DNA of 64,000 nucleotides from contig NZ_JAUYNV010000025.1 of the NCBI RefSeq assembly GCF_030698125.1, forward strand, positions 62,001-126,000. Direction: 5' to 3'. The notes beneath the pieces are model-generated. The model had not been told where the DNA came from, did no database searches, and was given only the letters and a program-made list of their open reading frames with translations. Made by a program: the position numbers and the translations under genes. This document shows positions 54,284 through 63,599 of this stretch, in pieces. The stretch's first letter is position 1; every line of letters begins with the position of its first letter. Source of the DNA: Methyloversatilis sp. GTDB lineage: Bacteria; Pseudomonadota; Gammaproteobacteria; Burkholderiales; Rhodocyclaceae.

Positions 54284-56430
54284 CCGCGCATCCACGCGTG
54301 GTAGCGCGCAACCCATGCCAGCAAGGTCTGTGGCGCGTGCGCCTTCTTCCACACGCCGGCAGCAAACTTGTTGGCTTCGTTCATCGTCGGGTAGATATGG
54401 ATGGTGCCCAGCAGTTTGTTGAGCCCCAGACCGTGCTTCATCGCCAGCACGTATTCGGCGATCAGTTCGCCCGCGTGCTCACCGACGATGGTCACGCCGA
54501 GGATGCGGTCGCGCCCGGGTACGGTGAGCACCTTGACGAAGCCGTGCGCCACCTCGTCGGTGATCGCGCGATCCAGGTCATCGAGTTCGTAGATCGTCAC
54601 TTCATGCGGAATGCTGCGCGCCTTCGCGTCGGTTTCGTTCAGACCGACGCGCGCCACCTCGGGTTCAGTGAACGTGGCCCATGGAATGACCGAATAATCG
54701 ACCGCAAAGCGTCTGAAGCGGCCGAACAGGGCATTGACCGCGGCGTACCAGGCCTGATGCGCGGCGGTGTGCGTGAACTGGAACGGTCCGGTCACGTCGC
54801 CGCACGCGAAAATGTTCGGGTACAGCGTTTCAAGGTAGTCATTGGTGTCGACGGTCTTGTTGGTGCGCAGCGTGATGCCCAGCTCTTCCAGACCGTAGCC
54901 GCTGACATTGGGCGTGCGTCCGACGGCGCACAGCAGGGTGTCGAATTCGATGCGCACCTCACCTTCAGGGCCTTCGGCGTACAGCACCTTCGCATCGCCC
55001 TCCCGCGCAAAGCGAACCGCCTTGTGGCCGGTCAGCACGCGCACGCCTTCTTCCGCAAAACGTGCTTCGACCAGCGCCGACACATCCGGGTCTTCGCGAC
55101 CCATCAGGCGCGGCGCCATTTCGACCTGGGTCACGTTGGAGCCGAAGCGCGCGAAGGCCTGCGACAGTTCGCAGCCGATCGGGCCGCCACCGAGCACCAG
55201 CAGCCGGCCGGGCAGGGTGCGCAGCGACCACAGCGTGTCCGAGGTGAGCAGATCCATCGCCTCGATGCCGGGTATCGGCGGCACGAAGGGGCGGGCGCCG
55301 GCGGCGATGACGATGTTGCGCGTGCTCAGCGTGCGCGTGCTGCCATCGTGCTGCGTCACCTCGACCGTCCACGGCGAAGTGATGCGCGCCCGCGCGTCGA
55401 AGCAATCGACACCCAGCGCGGTGTAGCGGTCCACCGAATCATGCGGTTCGATGGCGCGCACCACGCGCGCGACACGCTCCATCACATCGGCGAAATCGAA
55501 CTGGGCGCTCGCCTCGCGTACGCCGAGCGACTTCGCATGCGCGATCTGCGACAACAGTCGCGCCGAGCGGATCAGCGCCTTCGACGGCACGCAGCCGGTG
55601 TTCAGGCAGTCGCCGCCCATGCTGTGCTGCTCGACCAGCGCAACCTTTGCCTTCACCGCGGCGCCGATGTAGGCGGTGACCAGACCGGCGCTGCCGCCGC
55701 CGATCACCAGCAGGTTGTAGTCGAAGTGCGCCGGCTTCGGCCAGCGGCGAAACACCGCGCGGCTGCGCACCGCATCGATCACCTTGCGGGCGATCAGCGG
55801 AAACACGCCCAGCAGCACGAAGGCGCCGATCAGCCCGGGCGACAGGATGCCGGACAGTGATTCGATGCGGCCGATCTGGGTGCCCGCATTCACGAACACG
55901 ATGGTGCCGGCCAGCATGCCGAGCTGGCTCACCCAGTAGAAAGTGCGTGCCGGCAGCGCGGTCAGCGCCATCGCCAGATTCACCGCGAAGAACGGAAACG
56001 CGGGCACCAGGCGCAGCGTGAACAGATAGAAGGCGCCGTCCTTCTCGACGCCGCGATTGATCGACTGCAATGCTGTGCCGAAGCGCGCCTGCACCCAGTC
56101 GCGCAGCAGGAAGCGTGCGATCAGGAAGGCGAGCAGGGCGCCCAGGCTGGACGCGAAGGACACGATGACCAGCGCCTTGACGAAACCGAACAGGGCGCCG
56201 CCGGCCAGCGTCATGATCGCCGCACCGGGCAGCGACAGCGCCGTCACGACGACGTAGATCGCGAAGAACACCGCCGCCGAACCCCAGGGCGCGGCATCGA
56301 CCTGGTCGGTCAGCATGCGCTGCTGCGCCTTGAACCAGGCCAGATCGAAGAAGCGGCCGAGATCGAGAATGAAGAAGGCGGCGACCAGCGCCACGACCAC
56401 CCCGAGCAGGGCGAGCTTGCGTGCGTTCAT
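54280..56430 (-). CDS. VTT-domain membrane protein fused to pyridine nucleotide-disulfide oxidoreductase
   Basis: A 716-residue fusion. Residues about 1-220 form a VTT/DedA-type membrane domain (ALSLPGAAIMTLAGGALFGF, TLRLVPAFPFFAVNLAMAL). Residues about 235-716 form a mercuric reductase-like enzyme with the FAD motif LLVIGGGSAGLVTAYIGA, the redox-active pair in GGDCLNTGCVPSKAL, and a dimerisation domain. The N-terminal metal-binding and C-terminal mercury-binding cysteines of MerA are absent, so the substrate is probably another disulfide or oxidised metalloid. Confidence 0.9.
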   Translation of the reverse strand: MNARKLALLGVVVALVAAFFILDLGRFFDLAWFKAQQRMLTDQVDAAPWGSAAVFFAIYVVVTALSLPGAAIMTLAGGALFGFVKALVIVSFASSLGALLAFLIARFLLRDWVQARFGTALQSINRGVEKDGAFYLFTLRLVPAFPFFAVNLAMALTALPARTFYWVSQLGMLAGTIVFVNAGTQIGRIESLSGILSPGLIGAFVLLGVFPLIARKVIDAVRSRAVFRRWPKPAHFDYNLLVIGGGSAGLVTAYIGAAVKAKVALVEQHSMGGDCLNTGCVPSKALIRSARLLSQIAHAKSLGVREASAQFDFADVMERVARVVRAIEPHDSVDRYTALGVDCFDARARITSPWTVEVTQHDGSTRTLSTRNIVIAAGARPFVPPIPGIEAMDLLTSDTLWSLRTLPGRLLVLGGGPIGCELSQAFARFGSNVTQVEMAPRLMGREDPDVSALVEARFAEEGVRVLTGHKAVRFAREGDAKVLYAEGPEGEVRIEFDTLLCAVGRTPNVSGYGLEELGITLRTNKTVDTNDYLETLYPNIFACGDVTGPFQFTHTAAHQAWYAAVNALFGRFRRFAVDYSVIPWATFTEPEVARVGLNETDAKARSIPHEVTIYELDDLDRAITDEVAHGFVKVLTVPGRDRILGVTIVGEHAGELIAEYVLAMKHGLGLNKLLGTIHIYPTMNEANKFAAGVWKKAHAPQTLLAWVARYHAWMRG

Positions 56431-57389
56431 GGTGCTGCCTCTTCAGGTGTCCAGCCCGGACCGTGGTCGATGCGGTCGCGGTAGTTCAGCGCGGCCGCCG
56501 AGCCGTCGGGCCACTGCGCGGTGAATTCGGCCCGCCAGGCGGCCGGGTCGTAGTCGAGCGCCAGCGCATCGACATGCAGGGCGCCGACGCGCGTGCCGTA
56601 CAGCACCGGATGCGGCGACGGCGTCAGTGCGATGCGGCTGATGACGCCGCACAGACGGTCGCGGAAATTGGGCATGCCGGCGGCGCCGTTGTTGATCACC
56701 GCACGGCCGTCGAATCGCTTCAGCACCGGCAGGCAGGTGTGGCTGCTGGCGAATACATCGCAGCGAGCGCGGGCGAACAGCTCCGCGTAGCGGGCGCCGG
56801 ACGCCGCCTGCCGCAACGCACGCGCGTCAAAGGTCCAGCCAGCCAGCGAATCGGCGTCGCCATGCACCACGCCGACACGGGCATCGCCGATGCGCACGGC
56901 GCGCCAGAAATCGAGGGCCGCCAGTTCGCCGCGCCAGTGCGGGTCGTGGCCGGCAGTGCGCGACAGCTGTGCGTGGATGAGGTTGGAGCGGTCGACCAGC
57001 GCCTGCGGCACGTCGTCAGGGTAGCTGCAGCCGCATCCGGCATCGCCCGAGCCATCGGCCAGTTCGGCTTCGACGTTGCCGGCGATCGCATCATGCGCCA
57101 GCACACGCCGCTGCACGTCGCCGAAGCGGGCCGGGTCGATGTCGAACCAGTGGAAGTCGCCGTTGAAAAGCAGGCGTGCGTCGCCCCGCTCGCGGGCGAA
57201 CAGGCGTTCCAGCGCGTCGAGCGCCGGCCGGTTGCCGTACAGCCCGCCGACGACGTACAGCGTGTCCGTCGCCAGATCGGCGCGGGTATCGGCCAGCGCG
57301 GCCGCGCCATAGCGGTAGTGCAGCGGGCAACTGCGGCCGGGGTCGGCGAGGCTGTCGTCGGTCGTGCCGTCAACGAGGAGAGGGTTCAT
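56427..57389 (-). CDS. Metallophosphoesterase-like protein with degenerate first metal motif
   Basis: A 320-residue protein of the calcineurin-like phosphoesterase fold: LFNGDFHWFDID, AGNVEAELA, GVVHGDADSL and SSHTCLPV are recognisable. The first motif, normally D-x-H in a SDIHGN context, reads VVGGLYGNRPAL, so the aspartate and histidine ligands are missing. It could be a mononuclear enzyme or use other ligands. It overlaps its neighbours by four bases on both sides. Confidence 0.78.
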   Translation of the reverse strand: MNPLLVDGTTDDSLADPGRSCPLHYRYGAAALADTRADLATDTLYVVGGLYGNRPALDALERLFARERGDARLLFNGDFHWFDIDPARFGDVQRRVLAHDAIAGNVEAELADGSGDAGCGCSYPDDVPQALVDRSNLIHAQLSRTAGHDPHWRGELAALDFWRAVRIGDARVGVVHGDADSLAGWTFDARALRQAASGARYAELFARARCDVFASSHTCLPVLKRFDGRAVINNGAAGMPNFRDRLCGVISRIALTPSPHPVLYGTRVGALHVDALALDYDPAAWRAEFTAQWPDGSAAALNYRDRIDHGPGWTPEEAAP

Positions 57390-58780
57390 CGCATCCGTCC
57401 CGCGATCAGCGGCGGCAACAGGTAGCCTGCGGTGCATAGCAGCAGTCCATAAAGATTCACGCCGAGCAGTCTGGCGTACTTGCCGTCGCCGATGGCCCAG
57501 CTGTCGGGGATCAATCCCATCGCCAGCAGCACGCCCAGCGCGAGCCCGATCCAGAACGCCAGGTGGAAGGACCACTTCGCGGCGCACGTGCCCGGCTGCG
57601 TGAATCCGGCGAGCAGGAAGATCGGCGCCAGACCGATCACCATGGTGCCGCTGATGGTCGTCGCCTTCAGGATGTCGGTGCCGGCAATCATCGGCAGATT
57701 GCCGATGATCGCGAACAGCGCCATGGCACCCATGCCGAGGGCAATGGCGCGTTGCGGCTCCGGGCGCCCGGCCAGTTGCGGCAGTTCCTGCGCCACATGC
57801 CGGGCCAGCGATGAAAAGGTCGAGTCGAGCGTCGAACCTGCGGCCGCCACCATGACGATGGTCATCAGGAACAGCGCCGCCGGACCCATGCTGCGGGCGA
57901 GCGCTGCCGGCACGTTGTCGCCGCCGGCCAGACCTTCGAGCCGGGCGTGCACGCCGACCAGCGAAAAAAGAAGGATGCACACGAAGCCGAGTGCGCCGGC
58001 CCAGACGAAGGCGCGCAGCATGCGCCTTTCTTCGGTGATGAAGCCGCGGTCGGTCAGCACCGGGTCGTGGAAGGGGTAGGACAGCACCTGCAGCGCGGCG
58101 ACCAGCAGCAGGTCGACGCCGGCATTGAGCCGGAAATCGCCGGTGCTCGCGAGCGCCACCGGGCCGTGCGTCGGCAGCACCAGCAGCAGCACGACGGCGA
58201 AGAACAGCACGAACAGGCCGGTCTGCAGCACGTCGGTGTAGATCGACGAACGCAGGCCACCCTTCAGGCTGTAGAACAGCGTGGCGGCGGTGAACAGCAG
58301 CGCGGCACCGATGAATTCGGTCGAACCGGCCGGTCCGTAGTAGCCGCCGACGACGGCCGTATTGCTCCACACCTCGTTGAACAGTCGCACCAGGATGGCG
58401 ATCGAAAACGCCAGTGCTGCGAGCCGGCCGTGCCGGCCGGTCAGGAAAGACATCAGGCTGGTGGCGCCGTAGCGTCGGCGCAGTCGCAGGATGGCCCAGC
58501 CGGCGAGCGGGATCGACAGCCAGTAGGTCGCGTAGGCCAGACCGCCGACGATGCCGTAGGTCGCGCCAAGATTGGCCGCGTTGGTGATCGACTTGGCGAA
58601 GATCCACGATATGAAGATGCTGGCGCCGAGCGCCCAGGTACCGGCCGGACGACCCGCTTCGTCGTGGCCGTCGAAGAAGCCCGCCCGCCCGACGGCGCGC
58701 GGCGACAGCGCATACATGCCGACGCCGTACAGCACCAGAAAGCCCCAGAAGGCGACACCGAATACCAACGGATCATTCAT
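57386..58780 (-). CDS. Sodium:solute symporter family protein
   Basis: A 464-residue transporter with about 12-13 membrane helices of the SSS family (ASIFISWIFAKSITNAANLG, GGLRSSIYTDVLQTGLFV, AAAGSTLDSTFSSLARH). SSS proteins import solutes such as sugars, amino acids or organic acids with sodium. Substrate unknown; being second in the ArsS operon it may supply a precursor or recover the product. It overlaps the phosphoesterase-like gene by four bases. Confidence 0.9.
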   Translation of the reverse strand: MNDPLVFGVAFWGFLVLYGVGMYALSPRAVGRAGFFDGHDEAGRPAGTWALGASIFISWIFAKSITNAANLGATYGIVGGLAYATYWLSIPLAGWAILRLRRRYGATSLMSFLTGRHGRLAALAFSIAILVRLFNEVWSNTAVVGGYYGPAGSTEFIGAALLFTAATLFYSLKGGLRSSIYTDVLQTGLFVLFFAVVLLLVLPTHGPVALASTGDFRLNAGVDLLLVAALQVLSYPFHDPVLTDRGFITEERRMLRAFVWAGALGFVCILLFSLVGVHARLEGLAGGDNVPAALARSMGPAALFLMTIVMVAAAGSTLDSTFSSLARHVAQELPQLAGRPEPQRAIALGMGAMALFAIIGNLPMIAGTDILKATTISGTMVIGLAPIFLLAGFTQPGTCAAKWSFHLAFWIGLALGVLLAMGLIPDSWAIGDGKYARLLGVNLYGLLLCTAGYLLPPLIAGRMR

Positions 58781-58790
58781 GGTCAGCCCT

Positions 58791-59753
58791 TCAGACCAGC
58801 GCGCCGGCGCATGACGAGCCCTGTCCCGCGGTGCAGCCGTAGCAGTGATCCATGACGACGATGGGCGTGCCCGATACGTCGCGGCCGATCAGTTCGGACA
58901 AGTGCACGCGCGGCCGGCCGTCGATGCGCAGCGGCAGACCCAGCATCTGGTTGAAGTCGCAGTCATATACGTGGCCTTCCCAGTCGACGCTCAGCAGGTT
59001 GCGGCACATCACGCTGTCCAGGTTGTCGTCGCGGTGCGCGGTGCGCAGCGTCTTCATGTAGCTGTTGAACTGCCCCTTCGATACCAGCGTCGAGCCGAAA
59101 CGCTGGATCGGCATGTTGGTCAGCGTGTACAGGCGGGTGAACACGATGCCGAATCCGCTGCCGAGGTGATCGCGATACGACTGCTCCAGCGCCTGCTGCG
59201 GCGGTGGCAACGACGGCCCCTGCGGATTGAACACCAGATTCAGTTCAAGCCCGGAGTCGGGCTGTCCATAGCCGAGCGCGTTGAGCTGCTGCAGCGCGGC
59301 GATGCTGCGCGCGAACACGCCATTGCCGCGCTGGCGATCGACGTTGTCTTCGAGATAGCAGGGCAGCGACGCGGTGACCTGCACCCGATGGTCGGCCAGA
59401 AACTGCGCCGTGCCTTCGTAGCCGGGTTCGGACAGGATGGTCAGGTTGCAGCGGTCGATCACGGCGACGTCGAGCTTGCGGGCTTCGCTGACCAGCCAGC
59501 GGAAGTGCGGATTCATTTCCGGCGCGCCGCCGGTCAGATCGATCAGGCGCACGTCGGACGCGCGGATGAAGTCGAGCACGATCTGCAGTGTCGCCAGACT
59601 CATCTGTTCGGTGCGGGCAGGGCCTGCGTTGACATGGCAATGCAGGCAGCTTTGATTGCAGGTGTAACCCAGATTCAGTTGCAGGATTTCGGTGTGGCGA
59701 CGGGCCAGCGGCGGAAAGTCGGTCGTTCGCAGGAGCGGCAGTGTGGCGTGCAT
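58791..59753 (-). CDS. arsS: Radical SAM protein, ArsS-like
   Basis: A 320-residue radical SAM enzyme with the 4Fe-4S cluster motif CNQSCLHCH (CxxxCxxC) at about residues 32-40, TGGAPEMNPHF, and a C-terminal cysteine-rich region DHCYGCTAGQGSSC. It matches ArsS, which in cyanobacteria couples the adenosyl group of SAM to dimethylarsenite to make arsenosugar precursors. Here no arsM is visible, so a true arsenosugar role is not proven. First gene of the operon; the symporter follows after ten bases. Confidence 0.92.
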   Translation of the reverse strand: MHATLPLLRTTDFPPLARRHTEILQLNLGYTCNQSCLHCHVNAGPARTEQMSLATLQIVLDFIRASDVRLIDLTGGAPEMNPHFRWLVSEARKLDVAVIDRCNLTILSEPGYEGTAQFLADHRVQVTASLPCYLEDNVDRQRGNGVFARSIAALQQLNALGYGQPDSGLELNLVFNPQGPSLPPPQQALEQSYRDHLGSGFGIVFTRLYTLTNMPIQRFGSTLVSKGQFNSYMKTLRTAHRDDNLDSVMCRNLLSVDWEGHVYDCDFNQMLGLPLRIDGRPRVHLSELIGRDVSGTPIVVMDHCYGCTAGQGSSCAGALV

Positions 59754-59886
59754 GCGTGATTGAGCCCTGTGGGTGCGATGGAGTGTGCTGGATGGAAGAC
59801 CGTTGTCGCCGCCGCAACCTTACTGCTTTGCGGAGCACCAAGTATCCTGCGCGTTGCAGACTGTCAAAGACCGGAGGAAACCGAAG
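59754..59886. other. Divergent intergenic region before arsS and the acuI-like gene
   Basis: A 133-base gap that must hold promoters for both strands. A GGAGGAAAC ribosome site precedes the plus-strand gene. No confident -10/-35 pairs or operator repeat were found. Confidence 0.5.
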
Positions 59887-60876
59887 ATGTTCAAGGCCAT
59901 ATTGCTGGAGCAGGGGGCGGACGGCAAGACGATCGCCCGCCTGAGCGATGTCGAGGACACGGCACTGCCCGAAGCCGATGTGCGCGTTGCTGTGCAGTGG
60001 TCCAGCCTGAATTACAAGGATGCGCTGGCGATCACCGGGCGCAGCCCCATCGTGCGCAAGTGGCCGATGGTGCCGGGCATCGATTTCGCGGGCGTGATCG
60101 AACACAGCGACCATCCGCGCTGGAAGGTCGGCGACAAGGTCGTGCTGACCGGCTTCGGTGTGGGCGAGGGCCACTGGGGCGGTCTGGCGCAGCGCGCTGC
60201 GATCAAGGGTGACTGGCTGGTCGCGCTGCCGACCGGCTTCGACGCGAAGCATGCGATGGCAGTCGGTACCGCCGGCTTCACCGCCATGCTGTGTCTGCTG
60301 GCGCTGGAACGTCATGGGCTGAAGCCGGGCGACGGCGAGGTGCTGGTGACCGGCGCCAGCGGCGGCGTGGGTTCGGTCGCCGTGGCACTGCTGGCCAGTC
60401 TGGGTTATCGCGTGGTGGCGAGCACCGGCCGGCTCGACGAAACCGGATATCTGAAGTCGCTCGGCGCCGAATCGGTCATCGATCGCGCGACGCTGTCGGC
60501 GCCAGGCAAGCCGCTGGCGCGTGAGCGCTGGGCCGGTGTGGTCGACAGTGTCGGCTCGCACACGCTGGCCAACGCCTGCGCGGCGACGCGCGAAAACGGC
60601 GCCGTCGCCGCTTGCGGTCTGGCCCAGGGCATGGACTTTCCGGCTACCGTCGCACCGTTCATCCTGCGTGGCGTCACGTTGTACGGCATCAACAGCGTCA
60701 CCGTGGCGCACGGACCGCGCGAAGAAGCGTGGGCGCGCATCGTGCGCGACATGCCGATGGACAAGCTCGACGCCATGACGCAGGTGGTGCGGCTCGATGA
60801 AGTGCTCGATGTCGCACCGCGCTTCCTGGAAGGAAAGGTACGCGGTCGCCTGGTCGTCGATACGGCTGCAGTCTGA
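59887..60876 (+). CDS. acuI: MDR-family NADPH oxidoreductase, acrylyl-CoA reductase-like
   Basis: A 329-residue medium-chain dehydrogenase of the AcuI/YhdH group, which reduces acrylyl-CoA to propionyl-CoA with NADPH. It begins FKAILLEQGADG, with SSLNYKDALAITG, PGIDFAGVIE and the nucleotide motif LVTGASGGVGSVAVALLA, and lacks zinc-binding cysteines. The start is supported by GGAGG 10 bases upstream. The quinone oxidoreductase label is an alternative; the role here is inferred. Confidence 0.88.
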   Translation: MFKAILLEQGADGKTIARLSDVEDTALPEADVRVAVQWSSLNYKDALAITGRSPIVRKWPMVPGIDFAGVIEHSDHPRWKVGDKVVLTGFGVGEGHWGGLAQRAAIKGDWLVALPTGFDAKHAMAVGTAGFTAMLCLLALERHGLKPGDGEVLVTGASGGVGSVAVALLASLGYRVVASTGRLDETGYLKSLGAESVIDRATLSAPGKPLARERWAGVVDSVGSHTLANACAATRENGAVAACGLAQGMDFPATVAPFILRGVTLYGINSVTVAHGPREEAWARIVRDMPMDKLDAMTQVVRLDEVLDVAPRFLEGKVRGRLVVDTAAV

Positions 60877-60983
60877 GTATGCGGGCCACGCGCCGTGCGG
60901 TGGTTTTGACGGTCACTCCGTCCTTCGCTACACTGCGCGGCGATTTTCCGAAATAAGTTCAACCTTCAAAAAAGAGATCATCG

Positions 60984-61301
60984 ATGAGCGCCAGAACCGT
61001 TCTCGCTGTCGCAGCCCTCTGTGTCAGCCCGCTTGCCCTCGCCGTCGAAGGCAATGCAGAAGCCGCCAGGGACAAGGTCGCCATGTGCATCGGTTGCCAC
61101 GGCATTCCGGGTTACCAGACCGTGTTTCCGAAAACCTACAAGGTGCCGCTGATCGGTGGCCAGTACCCCGAATACATCGTCGCCGCGCTGCAGGCCTACA
61201 AGAGCGGTGATCGCAAGCACCCGTCGATGAACGGCATTGCCGCCAGCCTGACCGAACAGGACATGGCCGACATCGCGGCGTATTACGCCGCGCAGAAATG
61301 A
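60984..61301 (+). CDS. Class I cytochrome c
   Basis: A 105-residue periplasmic protein with a signal peptide (VLAVAALCVSPLALA) and one haem site CIGCH, with the axial methionine probably in HPSMNGIA. Similar to small c5/c4-type electron carriers. The next gene encodes a second c-type cytochrome, with a four-base ATGA overlap or a short gap according to its start. Confidence 0.92.
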   Translation: MSARTVLAVAALCVSPLALAVEGNAEAARDKVAMCIGCHGIPGYQTVFPKTYKVPLIGGQYPEYIVAALQAYKSGDRKHPSMNGIAASLTEQDMADIAAYYAAQK

Positions 61302-61312
61302 GGAAGGTCGTG

Positions 61313-61636
61313 ATGATCAAGAAAACGATGGTGGTTGCAGCCGCTGCGCTGCTGGGCAGCAGCTTCGCGTTCGCCGGTGACGTGGCGCGCGGCAAGGAAA
61401 AATCGGCTGCGTGCGCGGCCTGTCATGGTGCCGACGGCAACAGTCCGGCGCCGGCTTTCCCGCGCATCGGCGGGCAGCACGAGGACTATCTGCTGCAGTC
61501 GCTGCTGTCGTACAAGAGCGGTGCGCGCAAGAATGCCATCATGGCCGCCCAGGTCGGTGCGCTGAGCAAGCAGGACATGGCGGATCTGGCGGCCTACTTT
61601 GCGTCGCAGGGCGGACCGCTGGTGTCGCGTCGCTGA
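61313..61636 (+). CDS. Class I cytochrome c
   Basis: A 107-residue exported cytochrome with signal peptide (VVAAAALLGSSFAFA), haem motif CAACH and GADGNSPAPAFPRIGGQ, close to the c553/c4 half-domain type. The ATG at MIKKTMVV is chosen because AGGAAGG lies five to eight bases upstream; an ATG five codons earlier overlaps the previous stop. The pair resembles the two halves of a cytochrome c4 encoded separately. Confidence 0.92.
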   Translation: MIKKTMVVAAAALLGSSFAFAGDVARGKEKSAACAACHGADGNSPAPAFPRIGGQHEDYLLQSLLSYKSGARKNAIMAAQVGALSKQDMADLAAYFASQGGPLVSRR

Positions 61637-61654
61637 ACATCCGCTTCGACGATG

Positions 61655-61684
61655 AAAAAAAGCCGGCAGTGCCGGCTTTTTTGT
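61655..61684. terminator. Bidirectional terminator between cytochrome and spermidine-synthase-like genes
   Basis: Stem AGCCGGC/GCCGGCT with a three-base loop, flanked by six A residues on the left and six T on the right. It can end transcription from both convergent genes. Confidence 0.92.
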
Positions 61685-61736
61685 TTCTGGTGCTTCCTTC
61701 TGTTGCCGCCTTATGGCCGGCGCCGGATCAGATCGT

Positions 61737-62507
61737 TCAGATCACCAGACGGCCCCCTGCACAATACCCCGCCTGTTCGATCCGGCTCAGGCTGGGTGAC
61801 AGATTCAGCCCGGTGTCGGCACGCAGACGTTGCGCCCGCGCGCGTAGCACGTCCATCGACACGCCCGTTCCATGGCCAGTCGACGCGATGCAGATCGCGT
61901 TGCCCTCGTTGAGCGAGGGCAGCACCAGCGCGTGCCCATCGTAGGCGTCCATCACCCGCTGTGCGCTGGCGCGAAAACCGCGCGTGCGACCGAACAGGTT
62001 CAGACAGACCCGTCCGCCCCGCGACAGCTTCGCCCGACAGGCACGATGGAAGGCTTCGGTATCGAGCGAGTTGGCCCGCGCACGGTGATCGTAGCCATCG
62101 ACCAGGATCAGGTCCCACTGCTGGTCGCTGGCCGCGACGAATTTCGCTCCGTCATCGATCACGATGCGCAGCCGCCCGTCTTCCGGCGGCAGGCGGAAGT
62201 AGCTGGCTGCCGCCGCCGGCATGCGCGGATCGATCTCGACCACGGTCAACGCCGACTGCGCGCAGTAGCGGTGCAGGAATTTGGTGACCGATGCGGCGCC
62301 CAGGCCGATGACCAGCACCTGCGCAGGCCAGCTTTCGTCGGCCGCCAGCAGCAGCGGCAGCATCATTTCACGCGTGTATTCCAGTTCAAGCGCGAACGGG
62401 CGCGCGACGCGCATCGCGCCCTGTATCCACTCGGAACCGAAGTGCAGATAGCGCACGCCGGCCCCCTCGGACACGTCGATCGAATGACGCGGTACGGCGA
62501 GGTTCAA
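61737..62507 (-). CDS. Spermidine synthase-like protein
   Basis: A 256-residue SAM-dependent aminopropyltransferase-like protein. It has [15 protein letters not shown], the nucleotide-binding [21 protein letters not shown] and the D-containing [13 protein letters not shown]. The polyamine-binding pattern is incomplete compared with SpeE, so the true reaction is uncertain. Its start overlaps minE by four bases. Confidence 0.83.
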   Translation of the reverse strand: MNLAVPRHSIDVSEGAGVRYLHFGSEWIQGAMRVARPFALELEYTREMMLPLLLAADESWPAQVLVIGLGAASVTKFLHRYCAQSALTVVEIDPRMPAAAASYFRLPPEDGRLRIVIDDGAKFVAASDQQWDLILVDGYDHRARANSLDTEAFHRACRAKLSRGGRVCLNLFGRTRGFRASAQRVMDAYDGHALVLPSLNEGNAICIASTGHGTGVSMDVLRARAQRLRADTGLNLSPSLSRIEQAGYCAGGRLVI

Positions 62508-62761
62508 TTGCGCTGATCAGGCAGCACGATGTTGACTTCAAGTACTTCGTAGTTGTCCTGCCTTTCGAGCTGGACCTTGATGTCTTCGGGATTGACGCGC
62601 ACATACTTCGAAATGACCGCCACCAGTTCCTGCTGCAGCGCCGGCAGGAAGTCGGCCGACGAATTCGCGCCACGTTCGCGCGCGATGATGAGTTGCAGCC
62701 TTTCCTTCGCGATCGACGCAGTTTTCGGTTTCTGGCCGAAAATCAGTGACAGCAGCGACAT
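62504..62761 (-). CDS. minE: Cell division topological specificity factor MinE
   Basis: An 85-residue protein that stimulates MinD ATPase and places the division site. It has the amphipathic N-terminus MSLLSLIFG, the MinD-binding [11 protein letters not shown] and the C-terminal [23 protein letters not shown], of which the last part forms the dimer interface. Starts one base after the minD stop. Confidence 0.97.
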   Translation of the reverse strand: MSLLSLIFGQKPKTASIAKERLQLIIARERGANSSADFLPALQQELVAVISKYVRVNPEDIKVQLERQDNYEVLEVNIVLPDQRN

Positions 62762-62762
62762 G

Positions 62763-63578
62763 TCACTTCCCTCCGAACAGGCGCTTGAGCAGGCCGGGCT
62801 TTTCGTATTCGACGAAGCGCAGCGGGCGCTCTTCGCCCAGGAAGCGGGCCACCACGTCGGCGTAGGCCTGCGCGACATCGCTGCCTTCCATGTGGATGGC
62901 CGGCGTCCCCTGGTTCGACGCCTGCAGCACGATTTCAGACTCCGGGATGACACCCAGCACCGGAATGCGCAGGATTTCCTGCACGTCGCCGTAGCTGAGC
63001 ATTTCGCCGTCGTTGGCACGTTTGGGCGAATAACGGGTGATGACCAGATGCTCCTTCACCGGCTCGCGACCTTCCTTGGCGCGGCGCGATTTCGACTGCA
63101 GGATGCCGAGAATGCGGTCCGAGTCGCGCACCGAACTGACTTCCGGATTGGTGACGATGATGGCTTCGTCGGCGAAGGTGAGTGCCATGACCGCGCCGTG
63201 TTCGATGCCCGCCGGCGAATCGCACACAATGTAGTCGAAGCCCATGCCCACGAGGTCGTTCAGGATCTTCTCGACGCCGTCTTCGGTCAGCGCATCCTTG
63301 TCGCGGGTCTGCGACGCAGGCAGCACGAAGAGGTTGTCGCAGTGCTTGTCCTTGATCAGCGCCTGGGTCAGGTTGGCTTCGCCGTGCAGCACATTCACGA
63401 AGTCATACACGACGCGCCGCTCGCAACCCATGATGAGGTCGAGGTTGCGCAGGCCGACGTCGAAGTCGATGACGGCTGTCTTCTTGCCGCTCATGGCAAG
63501 GCCGGACGAAAAAGCGGCGCTGGTGGTGGTCTTGCCCACGCCGCCCTTGCCGGATGTGACGACTACGATACGGGTCAC
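62763..63578 (-). CDS. minD: Septum site-determining ATPase MinD
   Basis: Membrane-cycling ATPase that recruits MinC and is released by MinE. Deviant Walker [11 protein letters not shown] near residue 9, switch region VCDSPAGIE and a C-terminal amphipathic helix ([11 protein letters not shown]) that binds the membrane. 271 residues. It forms minC-minD-minE in the usual order. Confidence 0.98.
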   Translation of the reverse strand: MTRIVVVTSGKGGVGKTTTSAAFSSGLAMSGKKTAVIDFDVGLRNLDLIMGCERRVVYDFVNVLHGEANLTQALIKDKHCDNLFVLPASQTRDKDALTEDGVEKILNDLVGMGFDYIVCDSPAGIEHGAVMALTFADEAIIVTNPEVSSVRDSDRILGILQSKSRRAKEGREPVKEHLVITRYSPKRANDGEMLSYGDVQEILRIPVLGVIPESEIVLQASNQGTPAIHMEGSDVAQAYADVVARFLGEERPLRFVEYEKPGLLKRLFGGK

Positions 63579-63599
63579 TCTTGTTCTCCCTCTGATGTT

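Noticed and set aside
54223-55860. Long plus-strand frame opposite the VTT-reductase gene
   Set aside because: Antisense shadow with no recognisable domain.
54280-56430. Considered as true mercuric reductase MerA
   Set aside because: No N-terminal heavy-metal domain, no C-terminal cysteine pair and no mer genes nearby.
57390-58607. Extension of the phosphoesterase-like frame about 400 codons upstream
   Set aside because: It runs through the symporter gene in another frame; the ATG at 57389 with an ATGA junction is far better.
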